From the NCBI RefSeq assembly GCF_014647875.1, contig NZ_BMQA01000012.1:1-64000 (forward strand): 64,000 nt of DNA, written 5' to 3'. The position numbers and the translations under genes are program-made. The notes under the pieces were generated by a model. It saw only the letters and a list, made by a program, of their open reading frames with translations. It did no database searches and was not told the origin of the DNA. The stretch comes from Streptomyces brasiliensis. GTDB lineage: Bacteria > Actinomycetota > Actinomycetes > Streptomycetales > Streptomycetaceae. Shown here in pieces: positions 34,625 through 44,380 of the stretch; position 1 is the stretch's first letter, and each line of letters opens with the position of its first letter.

Positions 34625-37000
34625 TCAGCCCTGCTGCCTCGACGGCTTCCGCAGGTGCGGTCGGGATGCCGTCGCGCGCTCCTTGAGCGCTGCCCACCAC
34701 ACCGACACCGCCCACGCCACGCGTACCACGGACCGCGGGGCGAGCAGGGCCCGCAGACGTGCGCCCCTGCCGACCTCGGCGACGAGCGCGGGGATCACCT
34801 GGCGCACGTCCTCCGCCAGGCCGGGCGTCGGGTGCGGTCGCGGCGCGTAGAGGACCTGCTCCACCGCGCTCGCCACGCGGTGCACCGCGGCCCCCGCCAC
34901 CGGGTCGAGGTGGCCGAGGCGGACGATCCGGGCGGCCGCCTTGCGCGGTGTCTGCGAGTCGTCCGGCAGGATGCCCACGTCCCAGGCGGTGTCGGTCAAC
35001 TCCTCCCACACTGCCAGCATGTGGGCCGCCGCGCCCTCCTCGGTCCGGGCGTGCGCGCCCAGCCGCACGGCCCGCATCCGCCTGCGCCACAGCAGCGGCG
35101 ACAACGGGATCGCCAGTACGGCCAGCCCGCCCAGCGCCCACAGGGCCAGCTCCCACAGCTTCGGGCCGCCCCCACCGCCGTTCGCGAGGGCCTGCGGCGA
35201 CGGGCTGTCGCACGCCTCCCGTTTCCGGTCCAGCGCCGAGCAGCTCTGGCTCGGCGAGGCCTCCGCCGAGGGCAGCGCGGACGCCGACTGCGAGGGGCGC
35301 CCGGTGTCCGGGAGGGCGGTGCCGGGGGTGTCGGTCTGGGTGTACGCCGGCGTGGTGCCCCGGGTCGGGGTGGGCTCGAAGCGGGTCCAGCCCACGCCCT
35401 CGAAGTACAGCTCGGGCCACGCGTGCGCGTCGCGCAGACCGACCGACACCGTGCCGTCCGCCTGCGGGCTACCGGGCGCGAAGCCGACCGCCACCCGGGC
35501 CGGTATGCCCAGCGTGCGGGCCATCGCGGCCATCGCGAAGGAGAAGTGGACGCAGAAGCCCTCCTTCCGCTTCAGGAAGTTCGCTATGGCGTTGGGGCCA
35601 CGGCCGACCTGGACCTGGGTGTCGTACTGGAAGCCGCCGGTCACCGCGAAGTAGTCCTGGAGCTTGACCGCCTCGTCGTAGTGGCTCGTCGCGCCCTCGG
35701 TGATCTGTTTGGCCGTCCTGGCCACCACCGACGGCAGTGAGGACGGCACCTTCGTGTACTCGCGCTCCACCGCGGCGGGCGGCGCGGGCGCGTCGGCCAG
35801 CTGCTCCGCGGTCGGCTGCACGTCCAGACTGGTGACCTGGTACGTCACACCGCGCGTCGTCTGCCCGTGGTCGCCGACGAGCGTCATGCCGAGCGGTTCG
35901 TAGCGCCACTTGCCGCCGATCCTCACCTTGCTCGGCGGATACGGCATCGGCAGCCAGTCCTGCGCGTACCAGTCCGCCGCGGAGATCACCGTCTTGACCT
36001 CGGTGCGCTTGATGCCCTGGCCCAGGCCGACCGGCGTCGGTATCGGGTTGGGCACGTCGACGATGTGCCGCTGGGTCGGCTTCCAGGTGGTGCCGTCGAA
36101 GTCGTCCAGGGACACGATCCGCAGGTACAGGTCCGAGATGTCGTTCGTGTCGGTCTTCAGGGACATGACCTGGCGGTCCTCGTCCACGTTCAGGCTGTCG
36201 CGCAGTGACACCAGAGGGTTCACCGCGGAGATCGTCCCGCCGGACCCGTTGCCCGCGCCGACGCCCGTCCCCGCGCCGGCCAGGAGGCCGCCCTGGACCG
36301 CGGGCAGCGGCAGCAGGGCGACGCAGAGCGCCACCATGCCGATCCGGCGCCCGGTGCGCACCGGCGCCACCACGCCGCCGCTCGTGTCGCCCGGAGCGCG
36401 GGGCGCTCCGCCGAAGACCCGGCCCCACTGCGAGAGCCGGTCCCGCCCCTCGGAGAGCAGCAGCATCAGATAGCCGGCGGCCGCGATCAGGAACAGGAGC
36501 CAGTCGATGCCACTGTCGGACAGACCGGCGGCGACCGAGTACAGGGCGAGCAGCGGCAGGCCTGCCGGGGCCGCACTGCGGAAGGTCACCGCCAGGGTGT
36601 CCACGATCAGCCCGATCAGCACGACACCGCCGACGAGCAGCAGCCGGATCCCGTCGGACAGCGGAGCCGGGATCGCGAACCGGCTCACGTCGTCCGAGCC
36701 CTGCTGGAGAAGATCGGCGAAGAACCGGAAGGTGTCGGGGCCGGGTATCAACCCGAGGATCGCGTGCTCGCGCGCGAAGAACAGGGTCAGCAGGACGAGC
36801 GTGACGAGAGCCTGCGCCGTCACGGTCAGCCATCGGGCGAGCGGCACCCGCCGCGCGGCCGCCCCGACCCCTGTCTGGACCGCCACCAGGAACGCCGCCT
36901 GGAAGAACCACGTCATCGGCGAGACCAACGGCAGCAGCGCGCACGCCGCCATCATCGTGGCTGCAGCGGCGACCAGCGCCAGCCGTGCCCGCCCGCTCAT
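34625..37000 (-). CDS. DUF3488/transglutaminase-like membrane protein
   Basis: This 791-aa protein begins with about seven transmembrane helices (residues 5-245). A large extracytoplasmic part holds the papain-like transglutaminase core, with Cys483 in KEGFCVHFS and the His of LRDAHAWPELY near residue 517. A Ser/Pro linker, another helix (about 620-645) and a DUF4129-like C-terminal cytoplasmic domain follow. It ends the moxR-DUF58-transglutaminase operon. Such triads are widespread and may remodel or anchor surface proteins; the substrate is unknown. Confidence 0.9.
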   Translation of the reverse strand: MSGRARLALVAAAATMMAACALLPLVSPMTWFFQAAFLVAVQTGVGAAARRVPLARWLTVTAQALVTLVLLTLFFAREHAILGLIPGPDTFRFFADLLQQGSDDVSRFAIPAPLSDGIRLLLVGGVVLIGLIVDTLAVTFRSAAPAGLPLLALYSVAAGLSDSGIDWLLFLIAAAGYLMLLLSEGRDRLSQWGRVFGGAPRAPGDTSGGVVAPVRTGRRIGMVALCVALLPLPAVQGGLLAGAGTGVGAGNGSGGTISAVNPLVSLRDSLNVDEDRQVMSLKTDTNDISDLYLRIVSLDDFDGTTWKPTQRHIVDVPNPIPTPVGLGQGIKRTEVKTVISAADWYAQDWLPMPYPPSKVRIGGKWRYEPLGMTLVGDHGQTTRGVTYQVTSLDVQPTAEQLADAPAPPAAVEREYTKVPSSLPSVVARTAKQITEGATSHYDEAVKLQDYFAVTGGFQYDTQVQVGRGPNAIANFLKRKEGFCVHFSFAMAAMARTLGIPARVAVGFAPGSPQADGTVSVGLRDAHAWPELYFEGVGWTRFEPTPTRGTTPAYTQTDTPGTALPDTGRPSQSASALPSAEASPSQSCSALDRKREACDSPSPQALANGGGGGPKLWELALWALGGLAVLAIPLSPLLWRRRMRAVRLGAHARTEEGAAAHMLAVWEELTDTAWDVGILPDDSQTPRKAAARIVRLGHLDPVAGAAVHRVASAVEQVLYAPRPHPTPGLAEDVRQVIPALVAEVGRGARLRALLAPRSVVRVAWAVSVWWAALKERATASRPHLRKPSRQQG

Positions 37001-37103
37001 GAGGACACCTCCGAGTCCCTGACCGAGGCCGCGGGCGATATGCCTGTCTCCCGCCCCCGCGGCCGTACTCCGGCCCGGAGGTCGTGTCCGCGTGTACGTC
37101 CGT

Positions 37104-38467
37104 TCACGGTCGTGCCTCCCCGGTGCTGCCCGCCGTCGCGGTCGTGCGTTCTCGATCCGCCAGGCGCCACAGCTCGGTCAGGGCGCCGCCGCGGGGCACG
37201 CTCACGGCCGTCCAGCCCGCCTCGCGCAGCATCCGCAGCCGCTCCTCGTGCCGGTCCTCCGGGCCGGGCACGTCGGTCGGCTCCCGCACCCAGGTGTCGG
37301 GGTCCAGGACGAACGCGACGGCGCCGCCGCTTCGCTGGCGCATCTTGGCGACCACCGCGGCCTGCTCCTCGTCCAACTCGCCGAGGAACGCCACCAGCAG
37401 CCCCTCGTTGCCGCCGCGCAGCACGTCGTACGCCCGCGACAGGCCCGTGCCGTCCGAGTGGTCGATCACCGCGAGGGTGTCCATCATCAGCCCGGCCGCG
37501 TCCGCCGTCTCCTGACTGGCGCCGGCGAACCCGTCGGCGCCCTCCCCGGGCACCGAGTTGCCGGTGTCGGTCAGCAGCCGTACCGAGAAGCCGCGTTCGA
37601 GCATGTGAACCAGCACCGACGCGGTGCCCGACACGGCCCATTCGAACGCCGACTCCGGGCCCGCGCCCGCGAAGGCGATGCCCCGCGTGTCGAGCAGCAC
37701 CGTGCAGCGAGCGCGCTGCGGCTGTTCCTCGCGCCGCACCATCAGCTCGCCGTAGCGCGCGGTGGACCGCCAGTGCACTCGGCGCAGGTCGTCGCCGTGC
37801 CGGTACCCGCGCGGGATCACGTCGTCCTCGCCCGCCAGTGCGAGCGAGCGCTGCCGCCCGTCGCCGTACCCCTTCGCCTCGCCGCTCAGGTGCACCGGCG
37901 GCAGCGCCTCCACGCGCGGGATGACCGTCAGCGTGTCGTACGTCGAGAAGGAGCGGGTCAGCTCGCACATCCCGAACGGATCCGTGAGGCGCAGCTGCAG
38001 CGGCCCCAGTGGATAACGCCCGCGCAGGTCCGAGCGGACCCGGTAGGACACCTCGCGGCGGCCGCCCGGCTCCACCCGGTCCAGGACGAAGCGGGGCCGT
38101 GGCCCGAGCACGTACGGCACCCGGTCCTGGAGCATCAGCAGACCGGTCGGCAGTCGCGAGACATTGTCCATCCGCAGATGGACGCGGGCCTCACTGGTCG
38201 CCGGCACCCGCGAGGGCGACAGCCGGCGGCTGCCGGCCACCCGGTAGCGCGTGCGGTAGAGCACGGCCGCGCAGATCAGGGGCAGCGCGGCCAGCAGGAG
38301 CCCGACCCGGAGCAGATCGCTCTGGCCGAGGACGTACGCGCAGATCGCCGCCGCGACACCGGCCGCGAGGAAGGAGCGCCCACGCGTGGTCAGCCCGGCC
38401 AGGGCCGTACGGACACCGCCCTTCTCCCCGCGGTCGGCCTCCGCCTGCCCCGTCCCCCCGGTGCTCA

Positions 38468-38468
<1 letters not shown>
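37104..38468 (-). CDS. DUF58 (von Willebrand A-like) membrane protein
   Basis: This 454-aa protein has two N-terminal transmembrane helices (about residues 30-65). The DUF58 core shows the block IPRGYRHGDDLRRVHWRSTA, and a vWA-like C-terminal part follows. It is the usual partner of MoxR ATPases. ATG 38468 shares its A with the moxR stop (TGATG), so the two are coupled; a GTG at 38471 is an alternative. Confidence 0.9.
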
Positions 38469-39505
<1,037 letters not shown>

Positions 39506-39744
39506 CCGGCCCTCCTCGGCCCGTTATTGCTCCGGGCCGACGCTCTGCGATGCGGACCGGCCCACCCCGAAACACGGACACCACGCGTGGAAAGTTCCGC
39601 GTGACGCCACACCCGCATTCTTGCCGCCGTTACCGATTCGTGTCACTCGCCTGTGGACAACTGCCCGCACTATGTCGGTCTTACGGCTTTTTTGTCCGGC
39701 CTTCGGACGCCGGACGGCGGGCTGCTGACGGGTGGCCGGACGCG

Positions 39745-40293
39745 TCAGGCCGGGTCGACCTCGCGCAGCAGACCCGTCCTGACGTCGAACACGAACCCGC
39801 GTACGTCGCCGGTGTGCAGCAGGAACGGCGAGGTGCGCACCCGCTGCATGGACTGCCGTACGTCCTGCTCGACGTCCCGGAAGGACTCCACCGCCCAGGC
39901 GGGGCGCTGGCCGACCTCCATCTCCAGTTCGTGCCGGAAGTCCTCGGTGAGGGACTCGAGACCGCAGTTGGTGTGGTGGATGAGCACGACGCTGCGGGTG
40001 CCGAGCGCGCGCTGGCTGATCGTCAGGGAGCGGATCACGTCGTCGGTGACGACACCGCCCGCGTTGCGGATGGTGTGGCAGTCGCCGAGCTCGAGGCCGA
40101 GCGCGGCGTGCAGGTCGAGACGGGCGTCCATGCAGGCCACGACGGCGACGTGCAGGACGGGGTGGGCGTCCATGCCCGGGTCGGAGAACGCGGCCGCGTA
40201 CTGCTGGTTGGCCTCTACGAGACGGTCCGTGACGGCGCCGTCGCCCGCTATGGCGTCCTCGGGACCGGTGGGAACTGCTGCAGAAGTCGTCAT
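39745..40293 (-). CDS. Beta-class carbonic anhydrase
   Basis: This 182-aa zinc enzyme hydrates carbon dioxide. The ligands are Cys54, His107 and Cys110, and the Asp56/Arg58 dyad is in VACMDARLD; HHTNCGL is intact. ATG 40293 follows TACGGT (40306-40301) by seven bases with no ribosome site. The frame continues to 40578, but upstream codons look non-coding. It is divergent from the dcw cluster. Confidence 0.9.
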   Translation of the reverse strand: MTTSAAVPTGPEDAIAGDGAVTDRLVEANQQYAAAFSDPGMDAHPVLHVAVVACMDARLDLHAALGLELGDCHTIRNAGGVVTDDVIRSLTISQRALGTRSVVLIHHTNCGLESLTEDFRHELEMEVGQRPAWAVESFRDVEQDVRQSMQRVRTSPFLLHTGDVRGFVFDVRTGLLREVDPA

Positions 40294-40736
40294 ACTCACG
40301 ACCGTACTGGTCACGTGTGTTCCGGGCCCGCTGTGAGAGGGGACAAAGAACGTCATCGCGCCTTGTTGTGAGCTAACCCACAGGGAGGATAAAACTGCTC
40401 TGAACGGGTGATTCTTTGGGATTCGACGCTCCGCCCGCACTCCGCTGCGCGACGCGCAGGCCGGTTGATTGACCGCGAGACAGGGTGGACTAAAGTGACG
40501 CGAAGCGGGAGGCGAGACTCTCCCTGCTGGACTGATTTCCCCCGGAGACCCCGCCACCGGCGCGGACCGTCTCCCCACGTGCGCGGCCCGTACGTACGGC
40601 TCGGCCTCCTTCCGCTCCCGGTCGGCTGACGCTCTCGCCGGCAGGCCTCCCCTTCCAGGGGCACCTTCCAGCGTTGGCTGGGGGAGGGTGGGGACCCGGC
40701 GGTGCGTACGCGGCGTGCCGGACCTGAGAGGCCCCC
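40294..40736. other. Intergenic region between carbonic anhydrase and the dcw cluster
   Basis: These 443 bp hold the carbonic anhydrase control region on the left and the dcw promoter at 40469-40496. The remaining 230 bp would be a long untranslated leader of the rsmH mRNA. It contains the palindrome CCGTACGTACGG and several GC-rich hairpins. No mraZ gene is present; I see no coding sequence. Confidence 0.6.
40469..40496 (+). promoter_or_regulatory. Main dcw promoter
   Basis: TTGACC (40469-40474), a 16-bp spacer and TAAAGT (40491-40496) are close to the HrdB consensus. They are the best promoter in the region, about 240 bp upstream of rsmH. Confidence 0.75.
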
Positions 40737-41693
40737 TTGAGCGAGCGTCGACACGTCCCGGTGATGCTCCAGCGGTCCCTGGACCTGCTGGCGCCCGCCC
40801 TGGAGCGGCCCGAAGCGGTCGTCGTCGACTGCACCCTGGGCCTCGGCGGGCACAGCGAGGCGCTGCTGACCAGGTTCCCGGACGTCCGGCTCGTCGCCCT
40901 CGACCGTGACAAGGAGGCCCTGCGCCTGTCCGGGGAACGGCTCGCGCCCTACGGAGAGCGCGCCACCCTGGTGCACGCCGTCTACGACGAGCTGCCGGAC
41001 GTACTGGACCGGCTCGGCATCGCGCGCGTGCAGGGCGTCCTGTTCGATCTCGGGGTCTCCTCCATGCAGCTCGACGAGGCCGACCGGGGCTTCGCCTACG
41101 CCCAGGACGCGCCCCTCGACATGCGCATGGACCAGACGACGGGCATGAGCGCCGCCGACGTCCTCAACACCTACCCGGCCGGCGAACTGGTGCGCATCCT
41201 GCGCGCCTACGGCGAGGAGAAGCAGGCCAAGCGGATCGTCGCCGCGATCGTGCGCGAGCGCGAGAAGGAGCCGTTCCGCACCAGCGCGCGGCTGGTCGAG
41301 CTGATCCGGGACGCGCTCCCGCAGGCCGCCAAGCGCACCGGCGGCAACCCGGCCAAGCGCACCTTCCAGGCCCTGCGCATCGAGGTCAACGGCGAGCTGT
41401 CCGTGCTGGAGCGGGCGATCCCCGCCGCGGTGAAGGCCCTCGCCGTGGGCGGACGCATCGCCGTCCTGTCGTACCACTCGCTCGAGGACCGCCTGGTCAA
41501 GCAGGTGTTCGCGGCCGGTGCCGCCACCACCGCGCCGCCGGGTCTGCCGGTGGTGCCCGAGCAGTACCAGCCCCGGCTCAAGCTGCTCACACGCGGTGCC
41601 GAACTTCCCACCGAGGAGGAGGTCGCCGAGAACCGGCGGGCGGCTCCGGCCCGGCTGCGCGGGGCCCAGCGCATCAGGGAGGACGCCGAGTGA
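40737..41693 (+). CDS. rsmH: 16S rRNA (cytosine1402-N4)-methyltransferase
   Basis: This 318-aa MraW/RsmH enzyme methylates C1402 of 16S rRNA. It begins ERRHVPVMLQRSLDLL and shows DCTLGLGGHSEALL (SAM site), LFDLGVSSMQLDEADRGF, GNPAKRTFQALRIEVN and LSYHSLEDRLVKQ. The start is TTG 40737, with GAGAGG at 40726-40731. It is the first gene of the dcw operon. Confidence 0.96.
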   Translation: MSERRHVPVMLQRSLDLLAPALERPEAVVVDCTLGLGGHSEALLTRFPDVRLVALDRDKEALRLSGERLAPYGERATLVHAVYDELPDVLDRLGIARVQGVLFDLGVSSMQLDEADRGFAYAQDAPLDMRMDQTTGMSAADVLNTYPAGELVRILRAYGEEKQAKRIVAAIVREREKEPFRTSARLVELIRDALPQAAKRTGGNPAKRTFQALRIEVNGELSVLERAIPAAVKALAVGGRIAVLSYHSLEDRLVKQVFAAGAATTAPPGLPVVPEQYQPRLKLLTRGAELPTEEEVAENRRAAPARLRGAQRIREDAE

Positions 41694-41726
41694 GCCAGTT
41701 GGGTCTTTGGACTCACCGGAGGGCAT

Positions 41727-42335
41727 GTGAGTAGGAAACCCGAACTGAGGGGGAGGGCCGCCCGGCTGGCACGGCTCTTCCCGGCCGGCCGGGCACAGGC
41801 GGGCCGCACCCCGTTCGTCCTTCTCGTCGTCCTGCTCCTCGGAGGCGGCCTGATCACGCTGCTGGTCCTGAACTCGGCGCTCAGCGAAGGCTCGTTCCGG
41901 CTCGACGACCTGCAGAAGCAGACGAAGAACCTCACCGACGAGGAACAGGCGCTCCAGCGCGACATCGACGCCTACTCCGCTCCGGACGCCCTCCAGCGCC
42001 GCGCCCGCGAGCTCGGTATGGTCCCCGGCGGCGACCCGGCCTTCCTCGGCCCGGACGGCACGGTCAAGGGCGTCCCGAGCCAGGCGGCGGCCACCCGCGT
42101 GTCGCGGCCCACGGTCCCCGAGGCGATCACCGTCTCGGCGGCCCCGACCGGGCAACCCCGGACCACCCCGACCACCACTCCCGCGGCGCCCACCGCGCCC
42201 ACCGCGCCCACCCCGACCACCACTCCCACCGCGCCCACCGCGCCCGCACAGCCCGCCTCGACCACCACTCCCGCGGCGCCGGCCACGGCCACCACCCCCG
42301 CACAACCCGCCACGACCAAGACCCCCGGCAGGTGA
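41727..42335 (+). CDS. ftsL: Cell division protein FtsL
   Basis: This 202-aa bitopic protein has a basic cytoplasmic N-terminus and one transmembrane helix (about residues 29-49). A leucine-zipper-like coiled coil (LDDLQKQTKNLTDEEQALQ) follows for the FtsB/FtsQ complex. It ends in a 75-residue Thr/Pro/Ala-rich low-complexity tail unusual for FtsL outside Streptomyces. GTG 41727 follows GGAGG. Its stop overlaps the ftsI start (GTGA). Confidence 0.92.
   Translation: MSRKPELRGRAARLARLFPAGRAQAGRTPFVLLVVLLLGGGLITLLVLNSALSEGSFRLDDLQKQTKNLTDEEQALQRDIDAYSAPDALQRRARELGMVPGGDPAFLGPDGTVKGVPSQAAATRVSRPTVPEAITVSAAPTGQPRTTPTTTPAAPTAPTAPTPTTTPTAPTAPAQPASTTTPAAPATATTPAQPATTKTPGR
42165..42330. repeat. Pro/Thr/Ala-coding imperfect repeats in ftsL
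   Basis: Imperfect tandem units such as GCGCCCACC and ACCACTCCC encode TAPTAPT and TTTPAAP segments of the FtsL tail. Confidence 0.65.
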
Positions 42336-44344
42336 CGGAAGTGTCCGACAGGGAACCACCGCGCCGCCGGGTGCCAGGCCCGGCCAGGCCGTCCGCGAAT
42401 CCACGGCCCCGCGCGGACCGGGCGGACCCCCGGCGCGCCGGCAGTGGCGGCGGCCGGCGACCCGGTCCGGGCGCCCGGCCGGCCCGGCGTCCGCCCGGCC
42501 GGAGGCCCGCGGGTCCGCCTCCCCTCCGGCTGGGCAGCCCCCGCCCCCGGCTGCGGCTGGTCAGCCTCGCGCTGACCCTGGTGCTGCTCGCCTTCGTCGT
42601 ACGGCTGCTCCAGGTCCAGGCCGTCGACGCGAGCGCCTACGCCGCCAAGGCCGACCAGAACCGGTACGTCGTGCACACCCTGGCCGCCGAGCGCGGCCGG
42701 ATCAGCGACCGCAACGGCGTGGCCCTCGCGATCAGCGAGGACGCCGACGACATCACGGCCGACCCGACGATGTTCACCCGTGAGCAGCTCGGCATCGACG
42801 ACGCCCCCGAGCAGGCCGCCGCCCTCCTCGCGCCGATCCTCGGCCAGGGCCAGGCCGATCTCGTCCGGAAGCTGCGGCCCAAGAAGAAGGGCGTCCGCTA
42901 CGTCAAGCTCGCCGGGCGGCAGACCCCGCAGGTCTGGAAGCAGATCAAGGACCTGAAGACCGCGCTCGCCAAGAAGGCGCAGAAGGACAAGTCCACCGTC
43001 AACGTCCTCGCCGGCGTCTTCTCCGACCCCAGCAGCCAGCGCGTGTACCCCAACGGCGACCTCGCCGCCGGGATACTGGGCTGGGTCAACGCCGAGGGCA
43101 AGGGCGGCGGCGGCATCGAGCAGCAGCTCGACAAGAAGCTCTCCGGCAAGGACGGCAAGATCCGCTACGCCCAGTCCGGCGGCCGCGAGGTGCCCACCGC
43201 GGGCTCCACCGAGACCCCGGCGGTGCCCGGCTCCGACGTCGAGCTGACCATCGACCGCGACATCCAGTGGGCCGCGCAGAACGCCATCAGCGAGCAGGTG
43301 AAGAAGTCCAAGGCCGACCGCGGCTATGTGATCGTCCAGGACACCCGCACCGGCGAGATCCTCGCCATGGCCAACGCGCCCGGCTTCGACCCCAATGACC
43401 TGACCAAGGCCGACCCCAACGCCCTCGGCAACGCGGCCCTCCAGGACGCCTACGAACCCGGCTCCACCGCCAAGGTCATGTCGATGGCGGCCGTCCTCGA
43501 GGAGAACGCGGCCACACCGTTCACGCACGTCGTCGTGCCCAACCGGCTGCACCGCGGCGACCGGCTCTTCCAGGACGACGTCGACCACGCCACCTGGTAC
43601 CTCACGCTCAACGGCGTGCTGGCCAAGTCCAGCAACATCGGCACCATCCTGGCCACTGGACAGCTCGGGAAAACGCAGCCTGAGGCGAACAGGGTCCTCG
43701 CCTCGTACCTGCACAAGTTCGGCATCGGCAGCTACACCGGACTCGGCTTCCCCGGCGAGACCAGAGGTATCCTCGCGCCCGCCGACAAGTGGTCCACGTC
43801 GCAGCAGTACACGATCCCCTTCGGCCAGGGTATGTCGCTCAACGCCGTGCAGGCGGCCTCCGTCTACTCGACGATCGCCAATGGCGGCGTCCGTGTCGAG
43901 CCCACCCTGATCCGCGGCGAGCGGGGCGCGGACGGGCGCTTCACCCCGGCCGCGCAGCCCAAGAAGACCCGGGTGGTCAGCGCGAAGACGGCGAAGACCG
44001 TCGCACAGATGCTGGAGTCCGTGGTCGACGACCAGGAGGGCACCGGCACCAAGGCGCGCATCCCCGGCTACCGCGTCGCCGGCAAGACGGGCACCGCCAA
44101 CCGCGTGGATCCGGCCACCGGCAAGTACCGCGGCTACACCTCGTCGTTCGCCGGATTCGCACCCGCGGACAAGCCCCGGATCACCGTCTACTGCGCCATC
44201 CAGAACGCCACCTCGGGCAGCTACTTCGGCGGCCAGATCTGCGGCCCCGTCTACAAGCAGGTGATGGAGTTCGCCCTCAAGACCCTCCAGATCCCGCCCA
44301 CCGGAGCCCCGCCCGCGAATCTGCCCGTCACCTACAAGCCCTGA
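42332..44344 (+). CDS. ftsI: Peptidoglycan transpeptidase FtsI (PBP3)
   Basis: This 670-aa class B penicillin-binding protein makes septal crosslinks. It has an Arg/Pro-rich cytoplasmic head (about 70 residues), one transmembrane helix (about 75-95), a PBP dimerization domain and the transpeptidase domain. That domain has Ser378-T-A-Lys381, SSN (AKSSNIG) and KTGT (AGKTGTANR). GTG 42332 overlaps the ftsL stop; GTG 42341 is an alternative. Confidence 0.95.
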   Translation: MTEVSDREPPRRRVPGPARPSANPRPRADRADPRRAGSGGGRRPGPGARPARRPPGRRPAGPPPLRLGSPRPRLRLVSLALTLVLLAFVVRLLQVQAVDASAYAAKADQNRYVVHTLAAERGRISDRNGVALAISEDADDITADPTMFTREQLGIDDAPEQAAALLAPILGQGQADLVRKLRPKKKGVRYVKLAGRQTPQVWKQIKDLKTALAKKAQKDKSTVNVLAGVFSDPSSQRVYPNGDLAAGILGWVNAEGKGGGGIEQQLDKKLSGKDGKIRYAQSGGREVPTAGSTETPAVPGSDVELTIDRDIQWAAQNAISEQVKKSKADRGYVIVQDTRTGEILAMANAPGFDPNDLTKADPNALGNAALQDAYEPGSTAKVMSMAAVLEENAATPFTHVVVPNRLHRGDRLFQDDVDHATWYLTLNGVLAKSSNIGTILATGQLGKTQPEANRVLASYLHKFGIGSYTGLGFPGETRGILAPADKWSTSQQYTIPFGQGMSLNAVQAASVYSTIANGGVRVEPTLIRGERGADGRFTPAAQPKKTRVVSAKTAKTVAQMLESVVDDQEGTGTKARIPGYRVAGKTGTANRVDPATGKYRGYTSSFAGFAPADKPRITVYCAIQNATSGSYFGGQICGPVYKQVMEFALKTLQIPPTGAPPANLPVTYKP

Positions 44345-44380
44345 TCAGCACCACCGGGAACGACCACCAGGAAACAGCCC

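Noticed and set aside
39685..39712. T-run followed by a GTCCGGC/GCCGGAC hairpin downstream of carbonic anhydrase
   Set aside because: On the minus strand, the direction of the nearby genes' transcription, the hairpin is followed by an A-run and not a T-run, so it is not a canonical terminator.
40353..42404. 683-codon minus-strand frame opposite rsmH and ftsL
   Set aside because: Gly/Arg-rich shadow without a ribosome site; the plus-strand genes are certain.
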